Origin: an uncultured Coriobacteriaceae bacterium
GTDB taxonomy: Bacteria; Actinomycetota; Coriobacteriia; Coriobacteriales; Eggerthellaceae
Assembly (NCBI GenBank): GCA_902781245.1
Contig: CACZIP010000023.1
Coordinates: forward strand, 1 to 13,386
Direction: 5' to 3'
DNA length: 13,386 bases
The position numbers and the translations under genes are program-made. Below, piece after piece: positions 5,658-12,860 of this stretch (the stretch's first letter is position 1; each line of letters begins with the position of its first letter). The notes beneath the pieces were generated by a model, which was not told where the DNA came from, did no database searches, and worked only from the letters and a program-made list of their open reading frames with translations.

Positions 5658-6104
5658 ATGGCGGCAATCGCGGTTCCGATACAGCGAATCGATAAAACGC
5701 TCGACATGCCAGCGTATGCGTATCCTGGCGATGCTGGTCTTGATTTGCGTGCGGCAGAAGCTGCTGTTCTGAAACCGTTTGAGCGAAAGCTCGTATCTTG
5801 CGGCATCAAAATGGCCATACCGCGTGGTTACGCGGGCTTCGTCATGCCGCGAAGCGGTTTGGCGGTTAAGCATGGTATTTCAATAGTCAATTCGCCGGGG
5901 CTTATCGATAGCGATTATCGTGGCGAGATAAAAGCAATTCTTGTTAACCTTGATCCGGAAAACGATTTCGTCATCGAGCACGGCGATCGGATTGCGCAAA
6001 TCGTCATCCTCGAAACACCAACGATCACGCTTGAGGAAGTTGACGAGCTTTCATCGACTGAACGTGGTTCTGGAGGCTTTGGCAGCAGCGGAATGGGATT
6101 ATAG
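5658..6104 (+). CDS. dut: dUTP pyrophosphatase (dUTPase)
   Basis: A 148-residue trimeric-type dUTPase that splits dUTP to dUMP and diphosphate, preventing uracil in DNA and feeding thymidylate synthesis. All five family motifs are present: PGDAGLDLR (23-31), PRSGLA (64-69), GLIDSDYRGE (81-90, with the catalytic Asp region and the uracil-stacking Tyr87), HGDRIAQIVI (109-118) and the C-terminal RGSGGFGSSG (136-145), which folds over the active site. The ATG directly abuts the nrdR stop, with GGAGG about 11 nt upstream inside nrdR, so the two form an operon. The length is normal and no oddities were seen. Confidence 0.96.
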   Translation: MAAIAVPIQRIDKTLDMPAYAYPGDAGLDLRAAEAAVLKPFERKLVSCGIKMAIPRGYAGFVMPRSGLAVKHGISIVNSPGLIDSDYRGEIKAILVNLDPENDFVIEHGDRIAQIVILETPTITLEEVDELSSTERGSGGFGSSGMGL

Positions 6105-6154
6105 GCGGCTTCAAAATGGTCTTGTGCTAACAGTTTGCATGAGAAGCATATTTT

Positions 6155-6199
6155 GGCCCTGTTTTTCGATATCTTGGTCGATTTCTGAAAAACGGGGCC
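6155..6199. repeat. 13-bp inverted repeat downstream of dut
   Basis: GGCCCTGTTTTTC (6155-6167) pairs with GAAAAACGGGGCC (6187-6199) over 13 bp, with one G-U wobble and a 19-nt loop. No T-tract follows on either strand, so it is not a textbook terminator, although it may still stop or stabilise the dut transcript. Confidence 0.6.
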
Positions 6200-6219
6200 T
6201 TAAATCGCATCTGAAGGCC
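6196..6219. repeat. Second hairpin sharing an arm with the dut-distal inverted repeat
   Basis: GGCCTT (6196-6201) pairs with AAGGCC (6214-6219) across 12 nt. It reuses bases 6196-6199 of the previous hairpin, so the two structures exclude each other. It lies 46 nt before the next start codon. Confidence 0.4.
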
Positions 6220-6265
6220 TGAGATTACAAATACCCAGGTCAGAGGCTTATAAGAAAGAGCGCAT

Positions 6266-6850
6266 ATGAGCGACGATTTTAATAGAAACACTCAAAACGA
6301 GGACGAGAACCAACGCGATCCTCGGAATAGCCGTGTTTTCCAGGAGCCAAGTCAAGATGGCAAGCAAAGACCTGAGCCACCAGTCAGCTGGAGGCCCAAT
6401 GGAACTCAAAATCAAGCACCACGAACGAATGACATGAATTTGAAGCATCAGGTTCGAATCGGCAGCGTCATGTTTGCGATTGACAACGATGATGCCGTTG
6501 AGTTCAAAAGCGCGCGTAATTACAACATTGCGGCGCAAATCGTTGCGCTCGTGTCATTGATCATCGGAGGAGTTTTTGCAAGCACAGTTGCGCTCATATT
6601 GGCGATCATCAGTTACCGAAAGTTTTTAGGCATTGCAGGACACATGCAAGACGAAAGCGTTGTGAGGGCTCTCAAACGCGCGGGCATGATGGCAATAGTC
6701 ATGAGTTGCGTTGCGTTGGTTCTAAACGTGGTGTCGTTGATCATACTGATGCCGATGGTCATGCAATTTGTTCAAACGGGAGATTACAGCGCCTTGTTCG
6801 GGAACGGGCCTCTTGCGGGATCTGGCTCCACGAGCACTACGTGGGGATAG
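6266..6850 (+). CDS. Uncharacterised two-helix membrane protein
   Basis: A 194-residue protein I do not recognise. Residues 1-60 are polar and disordered, rich in Asn, Gln, Asp, Arg and Pro. A short conserved-looking stretch follows (VRIGSVMFAIDND, 63-75). Two hydrophobic segments at about 86-116 and 140-168 flank a basic, His-containing loop (SYRKFLGIAGHMQDESVVRALKRAG). The C-terminus is short and Gly/Ser/Thr-rich. The layout (disordered N-terminal tail, two helices, AAQIVALVSLIIGG start) recalls small DUF4190-like membrane proteins, but I cannot confirm this. ATG 6266 has AAAGAG about 5 nt upstream. It stands alone between two long spacers and is probably its own transcription unit. Confidence 0.7.
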   Translation: MSDDFNRNTQNEDENQRDPRNSRVFQEPSQDGKQRPEPPVSWRPNGTQNQAPRTNDMNLKHQVRIGSVMFAIDNDDAVEFKSARNYNIAAQIVALVSLIIGGVFASTVALILAIISYRKFLGIAGHMQDESVVRALKRAGMMAIVMSCVALVLNVVSLIILMPMVMQFVQTGDYSALFGNGPLAGSGSTSTTWG

Positions 6851-7078
6851 TCCAAAAAAATGACCTATAAAAGGTCCCCAGCATATTTCAGTACTTTAAA
6901 CTAATGACTGATAATATATGTTATGTAAACTTACGATGTTTTTAATCATGAGTGATGACAATGAGTCACTTCCCTTGTGAACAGGACTATTGCGATAGTT
7001 TTAGGCAAGATAAACCTTTCTCACTAAAGAATAATCGCGCTTAGCCGAATTGGAATACCTATGTCACGAATGAATGTG

Positions 7079-7084
7079 TACAAT
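7079..7084 (+). promoter_or_regulatory. Possible -10 element of degV
   Basis: TACAAT lies 31 nt upstream of the degV start, with no good -35 at 16-18 bp. The AT-rich spacer 6851-7115 (265 nt) otherwise holds only weak short inverted repeats, such as AGTGA at 6951-6955 with TCACT at 6966-6970, and no RNA gene that I can recognise. Confidence 0.3.
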
Positions 7085-7115
7085 AATTCAGCGTACGTCT
7101 ACTGAGGAGTTATTT

Positions 7116-7988
7116 ATGCAATTCGAAATCGTTACTGATTCCAGCTGCAATCTGCCCGACGAGCTTATCGACGAGTACGGTCTGCACATCCTCCCGCTCA
7201 CGTTCATGTCTGAGGGCGAGCAATTCAAAAGCTATGTAAAAGGCGAAAAGAGCGACTTGAAGCGATTCTTCGACATGATGCGGAATGGAAAGGTGTTCAC
7301 TACTTCCCTTCCAAATCAGGAAGAATCACTCGAGTTGATCGAAAGCCTATTAGCGGCTGGAAAAGATGTTCTCTATATTGGCTTCTCGAGCGGTCTCTCT
7401 GGGACGTATCAGGCAATTGCAAATCTGATGAATATCCTCAAAGAGAAATACCCCGAGAGGAAGGTTTACCATACAGACACATTGGCTGCAGCCATGGGAC
7501 AAGGTCTCATTGTTCATATAGCTGCAAAAATGGCTAAAGCAGGTGCCACCATTGAGGAAACGTGGCAATGGGTTGAAGACAATAAGTTGAACTTGGCTCA
7601 TTGGTTCACTGTGGACGACTTGATCTATTTGTTCCGTGGGGGCCGTGTTTCAAGGACGAGTGCATGGGCAGGTTCATTGCTCAAGATCAAACCGGTGCTC
7701 CATGTTGACGATGAAGGGCATCTTATCCCAATGGACAAGGTGCGTGGTAGGAAGAAGTCAATCATTGACATGGTCGACCACATGGAAGCATCGGCCCTTA
7801 AGCCTGTCGAGGACCAGGAGATCTTTATTTCGCATGGCGATTGCGAGGATGATGTTGAATTCCTTAAGAGCGAGATTACAAAAAGGCTTGGTTGCACGAA
7901 CTTCACCGTTAACATCCTTGACCCAGTAATCGGCGCCCATGCTGGCCCAGGAACTCTCGCGCTGTTCTTCATGGCGGACAAGCGCTAA
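7116..7988 (+). CDS. DegV family fatty-acid-binding protein (FakB-like)
   Basis: A 290-residue DegV protein. Members that have been studied (FakB) bind a fatty acid and present it to the kinase FakA for phosphorylation and use in phospholipids. The family marks are IVTDSSCNLP (5-14), the TTSLPN motif (62-67), SSGLSGTYQA (91-100), FTVDDLIYLFRGGRVSR (164-180), LLKIKPVLH (188-196) and RGRKKS (210-215). ATG 7116 follows GAGGAG at 6 nt; an in-frame ATG at 7074 lies upstream of the likely promoter element and adds no conserved sequence. The length is typical. No fakA is visible nearby, so the partner must be encoded elsewhere. A hairpin terminator follows. Confidence 0.92.
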   Translation: MQFEIVTDSSCNLPDELIDEYGLHILPLTFMSEGEQFKSYVKGEKSDLKRFFDMMRNGKVFTTSLPNQEESLELIESLLAAGKDVLYIGFSSGLSGTYQAIANLMNILKEKYPERKVYHTDTLAAAMGQGLIVHIAAKMAKAGATIEETWQWVEDNKLNLAHWFTVDDLIYLFRGGRVSRTSAWAGSLLKIKPVLHVDDEGHLIPMDKVRGRKKSIIDMVDHMEASALKPVEDQEIFISHGDCEDDVEFLKSEITKRLGCTNFTVNILDPVIGAHAGPGTLALFFMADKR

Positions 7989-8011
7989 TTGCTATCCTGA
8001 AATCTAATGGA

Positions 8012-8045
8012 TGAGCCCCTGAGACTGCTTCTCGGGGGCTCATTT
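8012..8045 (+). terminator. Terminator of degV
   Basis: A 13-bp stem (TGAGCCCCTGAGA with TCTCGGGGGCTCA, one G-U pair, 5-nt loop, 8012-8042) is followed by TTTGT. The T-tract is short. The right arm contains the dinB stop codon on the opposite strand (8040-8042). Confidence 0.75.
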
Positions 8046-9308
8046 GTAATCAGCTGGATTCTTAGACGAAGACCCAGTGTCAATGCCCTTCAGTCTTAAT
8101 TCCCTTCCGAACTTGAGAGCTGATTCGCCAAAACGCTCTTTTATGCTGTCGGTCGCATTCGAAAGGTTCCGATGCTTTGCGTCGAGTTTCGTTTGACGCT
8201 CATCATCGTCGAAAAGCGATAGTTGCAAGCTCTCCTCAGTTTCAAAACCCGTGATAGCTACGCCGACAAGTCTAAGCGGTGTGCCATCTGCCCATATTTC
8301 ATCAAGCATGCCATGGAGCATTTCGATGAAGATAAACTCGTCGTCACAAGGATGTTTGAGGGGTCTCTGCACACTTTTGTACGACAGATCGGAGAACCTA
8401 ACTTTCAATGAAAGCGTCGAGCCTTTGAGATCCTTCCTCCTCAACCTTCGGCCAACTTTTGCCGCCATGATTGCTATAGCGGCCTCGATGTCTTCACGAT
8501 CTGTTAGATCCTCTCCAAAGGACGTTTCGTTTGAAACCGATTTAACCGAATCATCTTCCTCAATCGGAGAGAATTCGAGTCCTCGAGCTCGAGCGAGCAT
8601 GACCATACCGGTTTTGCCTAGCAAGTTTTCGATGAGTTCGTCGTCTGATTGAGCTAGGTCTCCAAGCGTGTCAATCCCAAAATCGTGGAGCTTAGCTTCT
8701 GCAGATGGGCCAATGCCGCTTAACGCACGCACCGGTTGTTGCTCCATGAAGTTCAGCTCACTACCTGGAAGAACGACGGTAAGGCCTTTTGGTTTGTCCA
8801 TGTCAGATGCAAGCTTTGCTACCGCTTTAGTCGTACCCACTCCTATCGAGCACGATATGCCCAGTTCCGCAACCCGGTTTTGGATTCTGCGAGCAATCGA
8901 AACTGGGTGCTCACGGTTTACCGATGTTGGCGTAACGTCGAGGAAGGCTTCATCTATGCTTACTTGCTGCATGCGTGGGGTTTCATCATGCAATATCCTC
9001 ATGACGGCATTTGACATTTCGCGATATCGATCGAAATGCCCAACTGTCCATATCGCATCAGGACAAAGCCGATCGGCAGTCGACGAAGGCATGGCAGACC
9101 GGACGCCGAATTTTCGTGCTTCGTACGAGCACGTCGACACCACTCCCCTCTTTTTCGAGCTTCCTCCAACAATAACGGGCTTACCGCGCCAAGCGGGATG
9201 GTCGAGCTGTTCGACAGAAGCGAAAAAGGCATCGAGGTCGACTAGGAGGATTGCGGGTCCTTCCCAGGGAATGGCCTCAAGGGCGGTGACAAAAGAATCA
9301 TCTTTCAT
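8040..9308 (-). CDS. dinB: DNA polymerase IV (Y-family, DinB)
   Basis: A 422-residue Y-family translesion polymerase. Catalytic carboxylates are Asp24 (in LLVDLDAFFASVEQ), Asp119 and Glu120 (SIDEAFLD). Phe29 is at the steric-gate position that keeps ribonucleotides out. The palm and fingers region (KPVIVGG, YEARKFGVRSAMP), the thumb helix-hairpin-helix (VRALSGIGPSAEAKL) and a little-finger domain follow. QLSLF at 362-366 is a typical beta-clamp-binding pentapeptide; here about 56 residues follow it, so it is not terminal. The start at 9308 gives the usual short lead before the catalytic domain; the frame is open further upstream, to 9431, without similarity. The ribosome site is weak (GAAAAT). 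A minus-strand TATACT at about 9340-9345 may be its -10. No GAAC-N4-GTTC box was found in front. Confidence 0.95.
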   Translation of the reverse strand: MKDDSFVTALEAIPWEGPAILLVDLDAFFASVEQLDHPAWRGKPVIVGGSSKKRGVVSTCSYEARKFGVRSAMPSSTADRLCPDAIWTVGHFDRYREMSNAVMRILHDETPRMQQVSIDEAFLDVTPTSVNREHPVSIARRIQNRVAELGISCSIGVGTTKAVAKLASDMDKPKGLTVVLPGSELNFMEQQPVRALSGIGPSAEAKLHDFGIDTLGDLAQSDDELIENLLGKTGMVMLARARGLEFSPIEEDDSVKSVSNETSFGEDLTDREDIEAAIAIMAAKVGRRLRRKDLKGSTLSLKVRFSDLSYKSVQRPLKHPCDDEFIFIEMLHGMLDEIWADGTPLRLVGVAITGFETEESLQLSLFDDDERQTKLDAKHRNLSNATDSIKERFGESALKFGRELRLKGIDTGSSSKNPADYK

Positions 9309-9476
9309 ATTTTCGAATTGTACCAGTGAAACTGTGATAGTATAAAAAACCCGTTTCATCTGGGAAAACGTACGACGTGACAACAGATTGCAAGCACAAG
9401 ATGTTCCGCAAGTTGTCGTTTTCTGCAACAAGATGATGGGTAGTGTACCAATTTAGGGAGAGGCAAAGGAGGCACA

Positions 9477-10610
9477 GTGGAATTTGCAAACGAAACGTCA
9501 CGGCATTCGGCGCTTGCGCTCATCCCCGAGTTTCCCGAGCAAGTCCTCTGCCCTCCCTACGAAATGCGCGATGAAATATCATGGATCGATTTTTCGGGAA
9601 CTGACAACCCCTTTGGCATGCCCCAGCGTTTCAACGATGCGATAGTCAGCGCATTCAAAAACGGTATTGCATCGTACCTACCTGACAGGGAGGCTCACAC
9701 CCTGCGTAGCGTTCTCGCCCGCACATTTGGCATGCCGGTCGAATCATTCCTTGTCGGCTCAACGGTTTCGAACATGATCTCGGCTGTAGCACAAGCTTTC
9801 GAGCCGGGAGTCGTTGGCGTGTCCATGCCATGCCCAATTGAATACATAATCACTTTGTCGAACCTTGGCCATTCGATCGAACGTATCTCAGTTCCTGCGA
9901 CGTTCGTCACGCCTCACGCAGATGCTCTTGAAGCGCAGGGTATGCGCTTTGATGCTGCGTTACTTGCAAATCCGAGCTATCCGACGAGCCGGTTGCTTTC
10001 AAAGTCAACGTTGCTTTCTTATCTTGATATGTGCGAATGGGTTATCGTCGATGAGCGCTCGATTGAGCTCACGCTCGGAGGCGAATCAATGGCGCCGCTT
10101 GTGCGCGATTACGATAACCTTATCGTAATTCAGTCTTTCTCTGAACAATATGCAATGCCTGGCGTACACGTCAGTTATTGCATCGCACAACCCGACACTA
10201 TCGCGCATCTAACGCAGTTTTTCGATAACACATGTGTTTCTATGTTTGCTGAAGTGCTTGCAGAGCCCTCGGCAATCGAGCATCCAAAACTTGATAGTGT
10301 ACGTGCATTTCTCGACAGCGAAATTCCTTGGATGCAGTGCATGCTCAGCCTTATCCCAGGAATAGACATCTTCCCTGCTGAAGCAAACTACGTCATGTGC
10401 ACGTACCACAACGGCGATGGAATGAAACTCGCAGTCAACGATGTTAACCAGTTGAGCTCGCTACTCCAGCTCGAAGGATTTCTTGTGCGCAAACTTGCTG
10501 GAACGCCAGGTCTCAAGTCGAATGGCTATTTCTGTGTCGCGGTAAGAACTCGGCAGGAAAATGAAAAGCTCATAGCAACGCTGAGGCGCATAATCTCGCC
10601 TTCAAGCTAA
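9477..10610 (+). CDS. CobD/HisC-like fold-type-I aminotransferase homologue lacking the PLP lysine
   Basis: A 377-residue protein with the layout of threonine-phosphate decarboxylase (CobD) and histidinol-phosphate aminotransferase. The family landmarks are present but altered: DFSGTDNPFGMP (38-49) for DFSxNxNPLGPP, VGSTVSNMI (93-101) for VGNGxxELI, NPSYPT (165-170) for NPNNPTG, and VIVDE (189-193), which is intact. Where the family has SFSK, whose lysine forms the Schiff base with PLP, this protein has SFSE (Glu223, codon GAA at 10143-10145). The following GLRxGY is GVHVSY, losing the Arg. Normal aminotransferase chemistry is therefore unlikely. The start is GTG 9477, with AAAGGAGG 4 nt upstream. 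It is divergent from dinB and nearly touches the convergent glycosyltransferase gene. The reading frame is intact, so this is not a decayed gene. Confidence 0.8.
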   Translation: MEFANETSRHSALALIPEFPEQVLCPPYEMRDEISWIDFSGTDNPFGMPQRFNDAIVSAFKNGIASYLPDREAHTLRSVLARTFGMPVESFLVGSTVSNMISAVAQAFEPGVVGVSMPCPIEYIITLSNLGHSIERISVPATFVTPHADALEAQGMRFDAALLANPSYPTSRLLSKSTLLSYLDMCEWVIVDERSIELTLGGESMAPLVRDYDNLIVIQSFSEQYAMPGVHVSYCIAQPDTIAHLTQFFDNTCVSMFAEVLAEPSAIEHPKLDSVRAFLDSEIPWMQCMLSLIPGIDIFPAEANYVMCTYHNGDGMKLAVNDVNQLSSLLQLEGFLVRKLAGTPGLKSNGYFCVAVRTRQENEKLIATLRRIISPSS

Positions 10611-10628
10611 GGTATTGCACTAGAAAAG

Positions 10629-11660
10629 TTAGTTGAACTTGAAGATCTTCTGTGCGAGATGATAGCCGCCCAATCCCAGCCTGCGCCCAAACCTGCTTGG
10701 AATATTCGTGCTGAAATTGAGGACGTTCCTCCTGATGCGTCCATACATCTTTGGCCTACGTGCCTTCAGATAAGCCCATATGTCCTTGCGCTTCCCTTCG
10801 GCCTCGCTCGTATTGATCATGCGGAGGAATACCGAGCAGATGCACATCATCATCGAGAGGTAGTTCAGCATGTAACGTCGGAGTTTCTCGGACTCGACAT
10901 CCTCGTCCAGATCAACTGAGTCGATCATCACGCGCGTAATCCGAAGTTGCTGGTCAATGCGCGATTTCATGATGTCTTCGTTGACAGACTGACCCTCGCG
11001 ACCGATGAAGTAACGGTACATGTCGACATCGAAGTAACGTATCGATTGAACTGCAGGCAGCGGCACGTAGACGAAGATGTTGTCGACGTAGAAGCAATGC
11101 TCTGGAAGTTTGAGCTCGATGTCGCGCAACATTTCCGTACGATAGATGACAGAGTGCATGAGGAGATACTGGCTTGGCTTGAAACGCCCGATCTCATCCC
11201 ATGTGCATTCTCGATCAGTTGGGAAAATGTGGCCATAGCTGATGGGAGTGCGTGTGCCTTCGTAGACCTTTTCATAGACGTAGTTACCGATTACAAGATC
11301 CGTTGCTTCGCGAAGCTCGCTCTGTCGGCGGAGGTAAGGCATGATTTGAGCCATGGCTTCTTCATCGAGCCAGTCGTCCGAATCAACTACCTTGAAATAA
11401 CGCCCACGAGCATATTCGAGACCCGTGTTGACGGCAGAACCGTGGCCGCCATTCTCCTTATGGATTGCGTAGATGGTTTCAGGGTAGCGCTCATGCCATT
11501 CGTCAGCCTTCTGAGCTGTGTTGTCCTTCGTCGAGCCATCGTCGACAATAAGAATTTCGATATCGCCGCGTCCATCATCGCAAGCGAGTAGCGACTCAAT
11601 GCACTTGTCCATGTACTCGGCCGAGTTATAACACGGCACGGCGAACGATATCGTTTTCAA
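10629..11660 (-). CDS. Family 2 glycosyltransferase
   Basis: A 343-residue GT-A-fold glycosyltransferase that would move a sugar from a nucleotide-sugar donor to a cell-surface glycan. The N-terminal domain has ISFAVPCYNSAEYM (4-17), the nucleotide-binding DDGS (40-43), NGGHGSAVNTGLEYARGRY (70-88) and the metal-binding DSDDW (93-97). The C-terminal half is helical and basic, with no clear membrane helix. The start at 11660 is a TTG: AAGGGG lies 5 nt upstream and LKTISFAVPCYN is the typical family beginning. The frame extends 14 codons further back to another TTG at 11702, which has no ribosome site. A minus-strand TATAAA-like box at about 11714-11719 may be the promoter. Donor, acceptor and pathway cannot be told; no other glycan genes are near. 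Confidence 0.88.
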   Translation of the reverse strand: MKTISFAVPCYNSAEYMDKCIESLLACDDGRGDIEILIVDDGSTKDNTAQKADEWHERYPETIYAIHKENGGHGSAVNTGLEYARGRYFKVVDSDDWLDEEAMAQIMPYLRRQSELREATDLVIGNYVYEKVYEGTRTPISYGHIFPTDRECTWDEIGRFKPSQYLLMHSVIYRTEMLRDIELKLPEHCFYVDNIFVYVPLPAVQSIRYFDVDMYRYFIGREGQSVNEDIMKSRIDQQLRITRVMIDSVDLDEDVESEKLRRYMLNYLSMMMCICSVFLRMINTSEAEGKRKDIWAYLKARRPKMYGRIRRNVLNFSTNIPSRFGRRLGLGGYHLAQKIFKFN

Positions 11661-11748
11661 CCGATCCCCTTCTTGTCGTTCATCGGTCACCAGATAAAAC
11701 AACCGCGGACTATTTTATAGAGTTGGGCTTTTTCAAACTGCATTACCA

Positions 11749-11772
11749 TACAATTGCGACAAAACGCGCAAT
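11749..11772 (+). promoter_or_regulatory. Possible pta -10 with adjacent inverted repeat
   Basis: TACAAT (11749-11754) lies 45 nt before the pta start, without a good -35. ATTGCG (11753-11758) and CGCAAT (11767-11772) form a 6-bp inverted repeat with an 8-nt gap over the expected transcription start, a suitable place for an operator. Both calls are weak. Confidence 0.25.
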
Positions 11773-11799
11773 CCTTAACCACAATGCCAAGGAGGAGAA

Positions 11800-12786
11800 A
11801 TGAGCGCATTCCTTCAATCTGTTATCAATCGAGCCAAGCAGGACAAGAAGACGATTGTGTTGCCGGAGGGCGATGACCCCCGTACACTGGAAGCTGCTGA
11901 GCGCATTCTTGCAGATGGTATTGCAAATCTTATAATCCTTGGTGATGTTAGTGCAATTGAGGAAAGCGGGAAAAACCTGGAAGGCGCCCGCATCATCGAT
12001 CCGAAAAGTTCTGAATACAAGGCAGAGCTTGCAAATGGTTTGTATGAGTGCAGGAAACACAAGGGTATGACGGAGGAAAAAGCCGCCGAGATCATCGAGG
12101 ATGTCCTGTACTTTGGCGTCATGCTTGTAAAGGCTGGCATGGCCGATGGCATGGTTGCAGGCGCTTGCCATTCGACCGGCGACGTTCTTCGTCCGAGCCT
12201 TCAGATTCTCAAGACAGCCCCGGGAGCTGCACTCGTCAGCTCGTTCTTCATCATGGTCGTACCCGATTGCGAATTCGGTGCAAATGGCACGTTCCTCTTC
12301 TCAGACTGCGGCTTGGAGGTGCAGCCTGATGCCACCAGACTTGCAAACATTGCAGTTTCATCTGCAGCGTCTTTCAAATCGCTGGTCGGTGAAGAACCTG
12401 TCGTAGCACTGCTCTCCCACTCTTCGTATGGATCGGCCAAGAACGACGATGCTTCTAAAGTCGTCGAAGCGGTTGCGATTGCTAAAGAACTTGCACCCGA
12501 ACTCGCTCTCGATGGCGAGCTTCAGCTTGATGCCGCTATCGTTCCCGAGATCGGCAGCTCGAAAGCACCAGGCTCCCCCGTTGCCGGTCATGCGAACGTG
12601 CTCGTATTCCCGGATCTCGATGCTGGCAACATCGGCTATAAACTCGTGCAGCGACTTGCAAAAGCTGAAGCATATGGCCCTGTTACACAAGGTATTGCCG
12701 CGCCGGTCAACGATCTTTCCCGTGGTTGCAATGCTGATGATATCTATGGCGTCATCGCCATCACGTGCGTTCAGGCTCAACAGTAA
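11800..12786 (+). CDS. pta: Phosphate acetyltransferase
   Basis: A 328-residue, single-domain (class I) phosphotransacetylase converting acetyl-CoA and phosphate to acetyl phosphate and CoA, the first step of acetate fermentation. The N-terminus KTIVLPEGDDPRTLEAAERI (17-36) and MVAGACHSTGDVLRPSLQI are family signatures. The C-terminal VFPDLDAGNIGYKLVQRL and NDLSRGC (304-310) carry Ser307, Arg308 and Asp314, matching the catalytic Ser309, Arg310 and Asp316 of the Methanosarcina enzyme as I remember it. There is no N-terminal regulatory extension of the E. coli kind. ATG 11800 follows AAGGAGGAG, a very strong ribosome site that suggests high expression. The acetate kinase gene lies tail to tail downstream rather than in an operon. 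Confidence 0.96.
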   Translation: MSAFLQSVINRAKQDKKTIVLPEGDDPRTLEAAERILADGIANLIILGDVSAIEESGKNLEGARIIDPKSSEYKAELANGLYECRKHKGMTEEKAAEIIEDVLYFGVMLVKAGMADGMVAGACHSTGDVLRPSLQILKTAPGAALVSSFFIMVVPDCEFGANGTFLFSDCGLEVQPDATRLANIAVSSAASFKSLVGEEPVVALLSHSSYGSAKNDDASKVVEAVAIAKELAPELALDGELQLDAAIVPEIGSSKAPGSPVAGHANVLVFPDLDAGNIGYKLVQRLAKAEAYGPVTQGIAAPVNDLSRGCNADDIYGVIAITCVQAQQ

Positions 12787-12809
12787 TTGCTAATAAGAGC
12801 AAGAAGAGA

Positions 12810-12843
12810 AGCGGCCGTCCTGGTGGGCGGCCGCTCGTTTTTT
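12810..12843 (+). terminator. Strong terminator between pta and ackA
   Basis: A GC-rich 11-bp stem (AGCGGCCGTCC with GGGCGGCCGCT, one G-U pair, TGGT loop, 12810-12835) is followed by CG and six T at 12838-12843. It ends pta. On the minus strand the stem is followed by a pyrimidine-rich stretch (TCTCTTCTTGCTCTT), so it may also end ackA. Confidence 0.9.
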
Positions 12844-12860
12844 CAGTGCAAACAGATAGC

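Noticed and set aside
6843..6879. Short hairpin GACCT/AGGTC next to a run of seven A, seen as a minus-strand terminator
   Set aside because: The stem is only 5 bp, and no minus-strand gene ends here for it to serve.
8668..9345. 225-codon plus-strand frame opposite dinB, and several smaller ones
   Set aside because: They are shadows of a clear Pol IV gene; no ribosome site or recognisable domain.
9371..9418. GACAAC and GTTGTC inverted pair about 32 bp apart between dinB and the aminotransferase-like gene, considered as an SOS or other operator
   Set aside because: The arms are only 6 bp with a wide gap and no match to GAAC-N4-GTTC; expected by chance.
10947..11591. 214-codon plus-strand frame opposite the glycosyltransferase
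   Set aside because: The minus strand encodes unmistakable GT2 motifs in phase; the plus frame has no known motif and no ribosome site.
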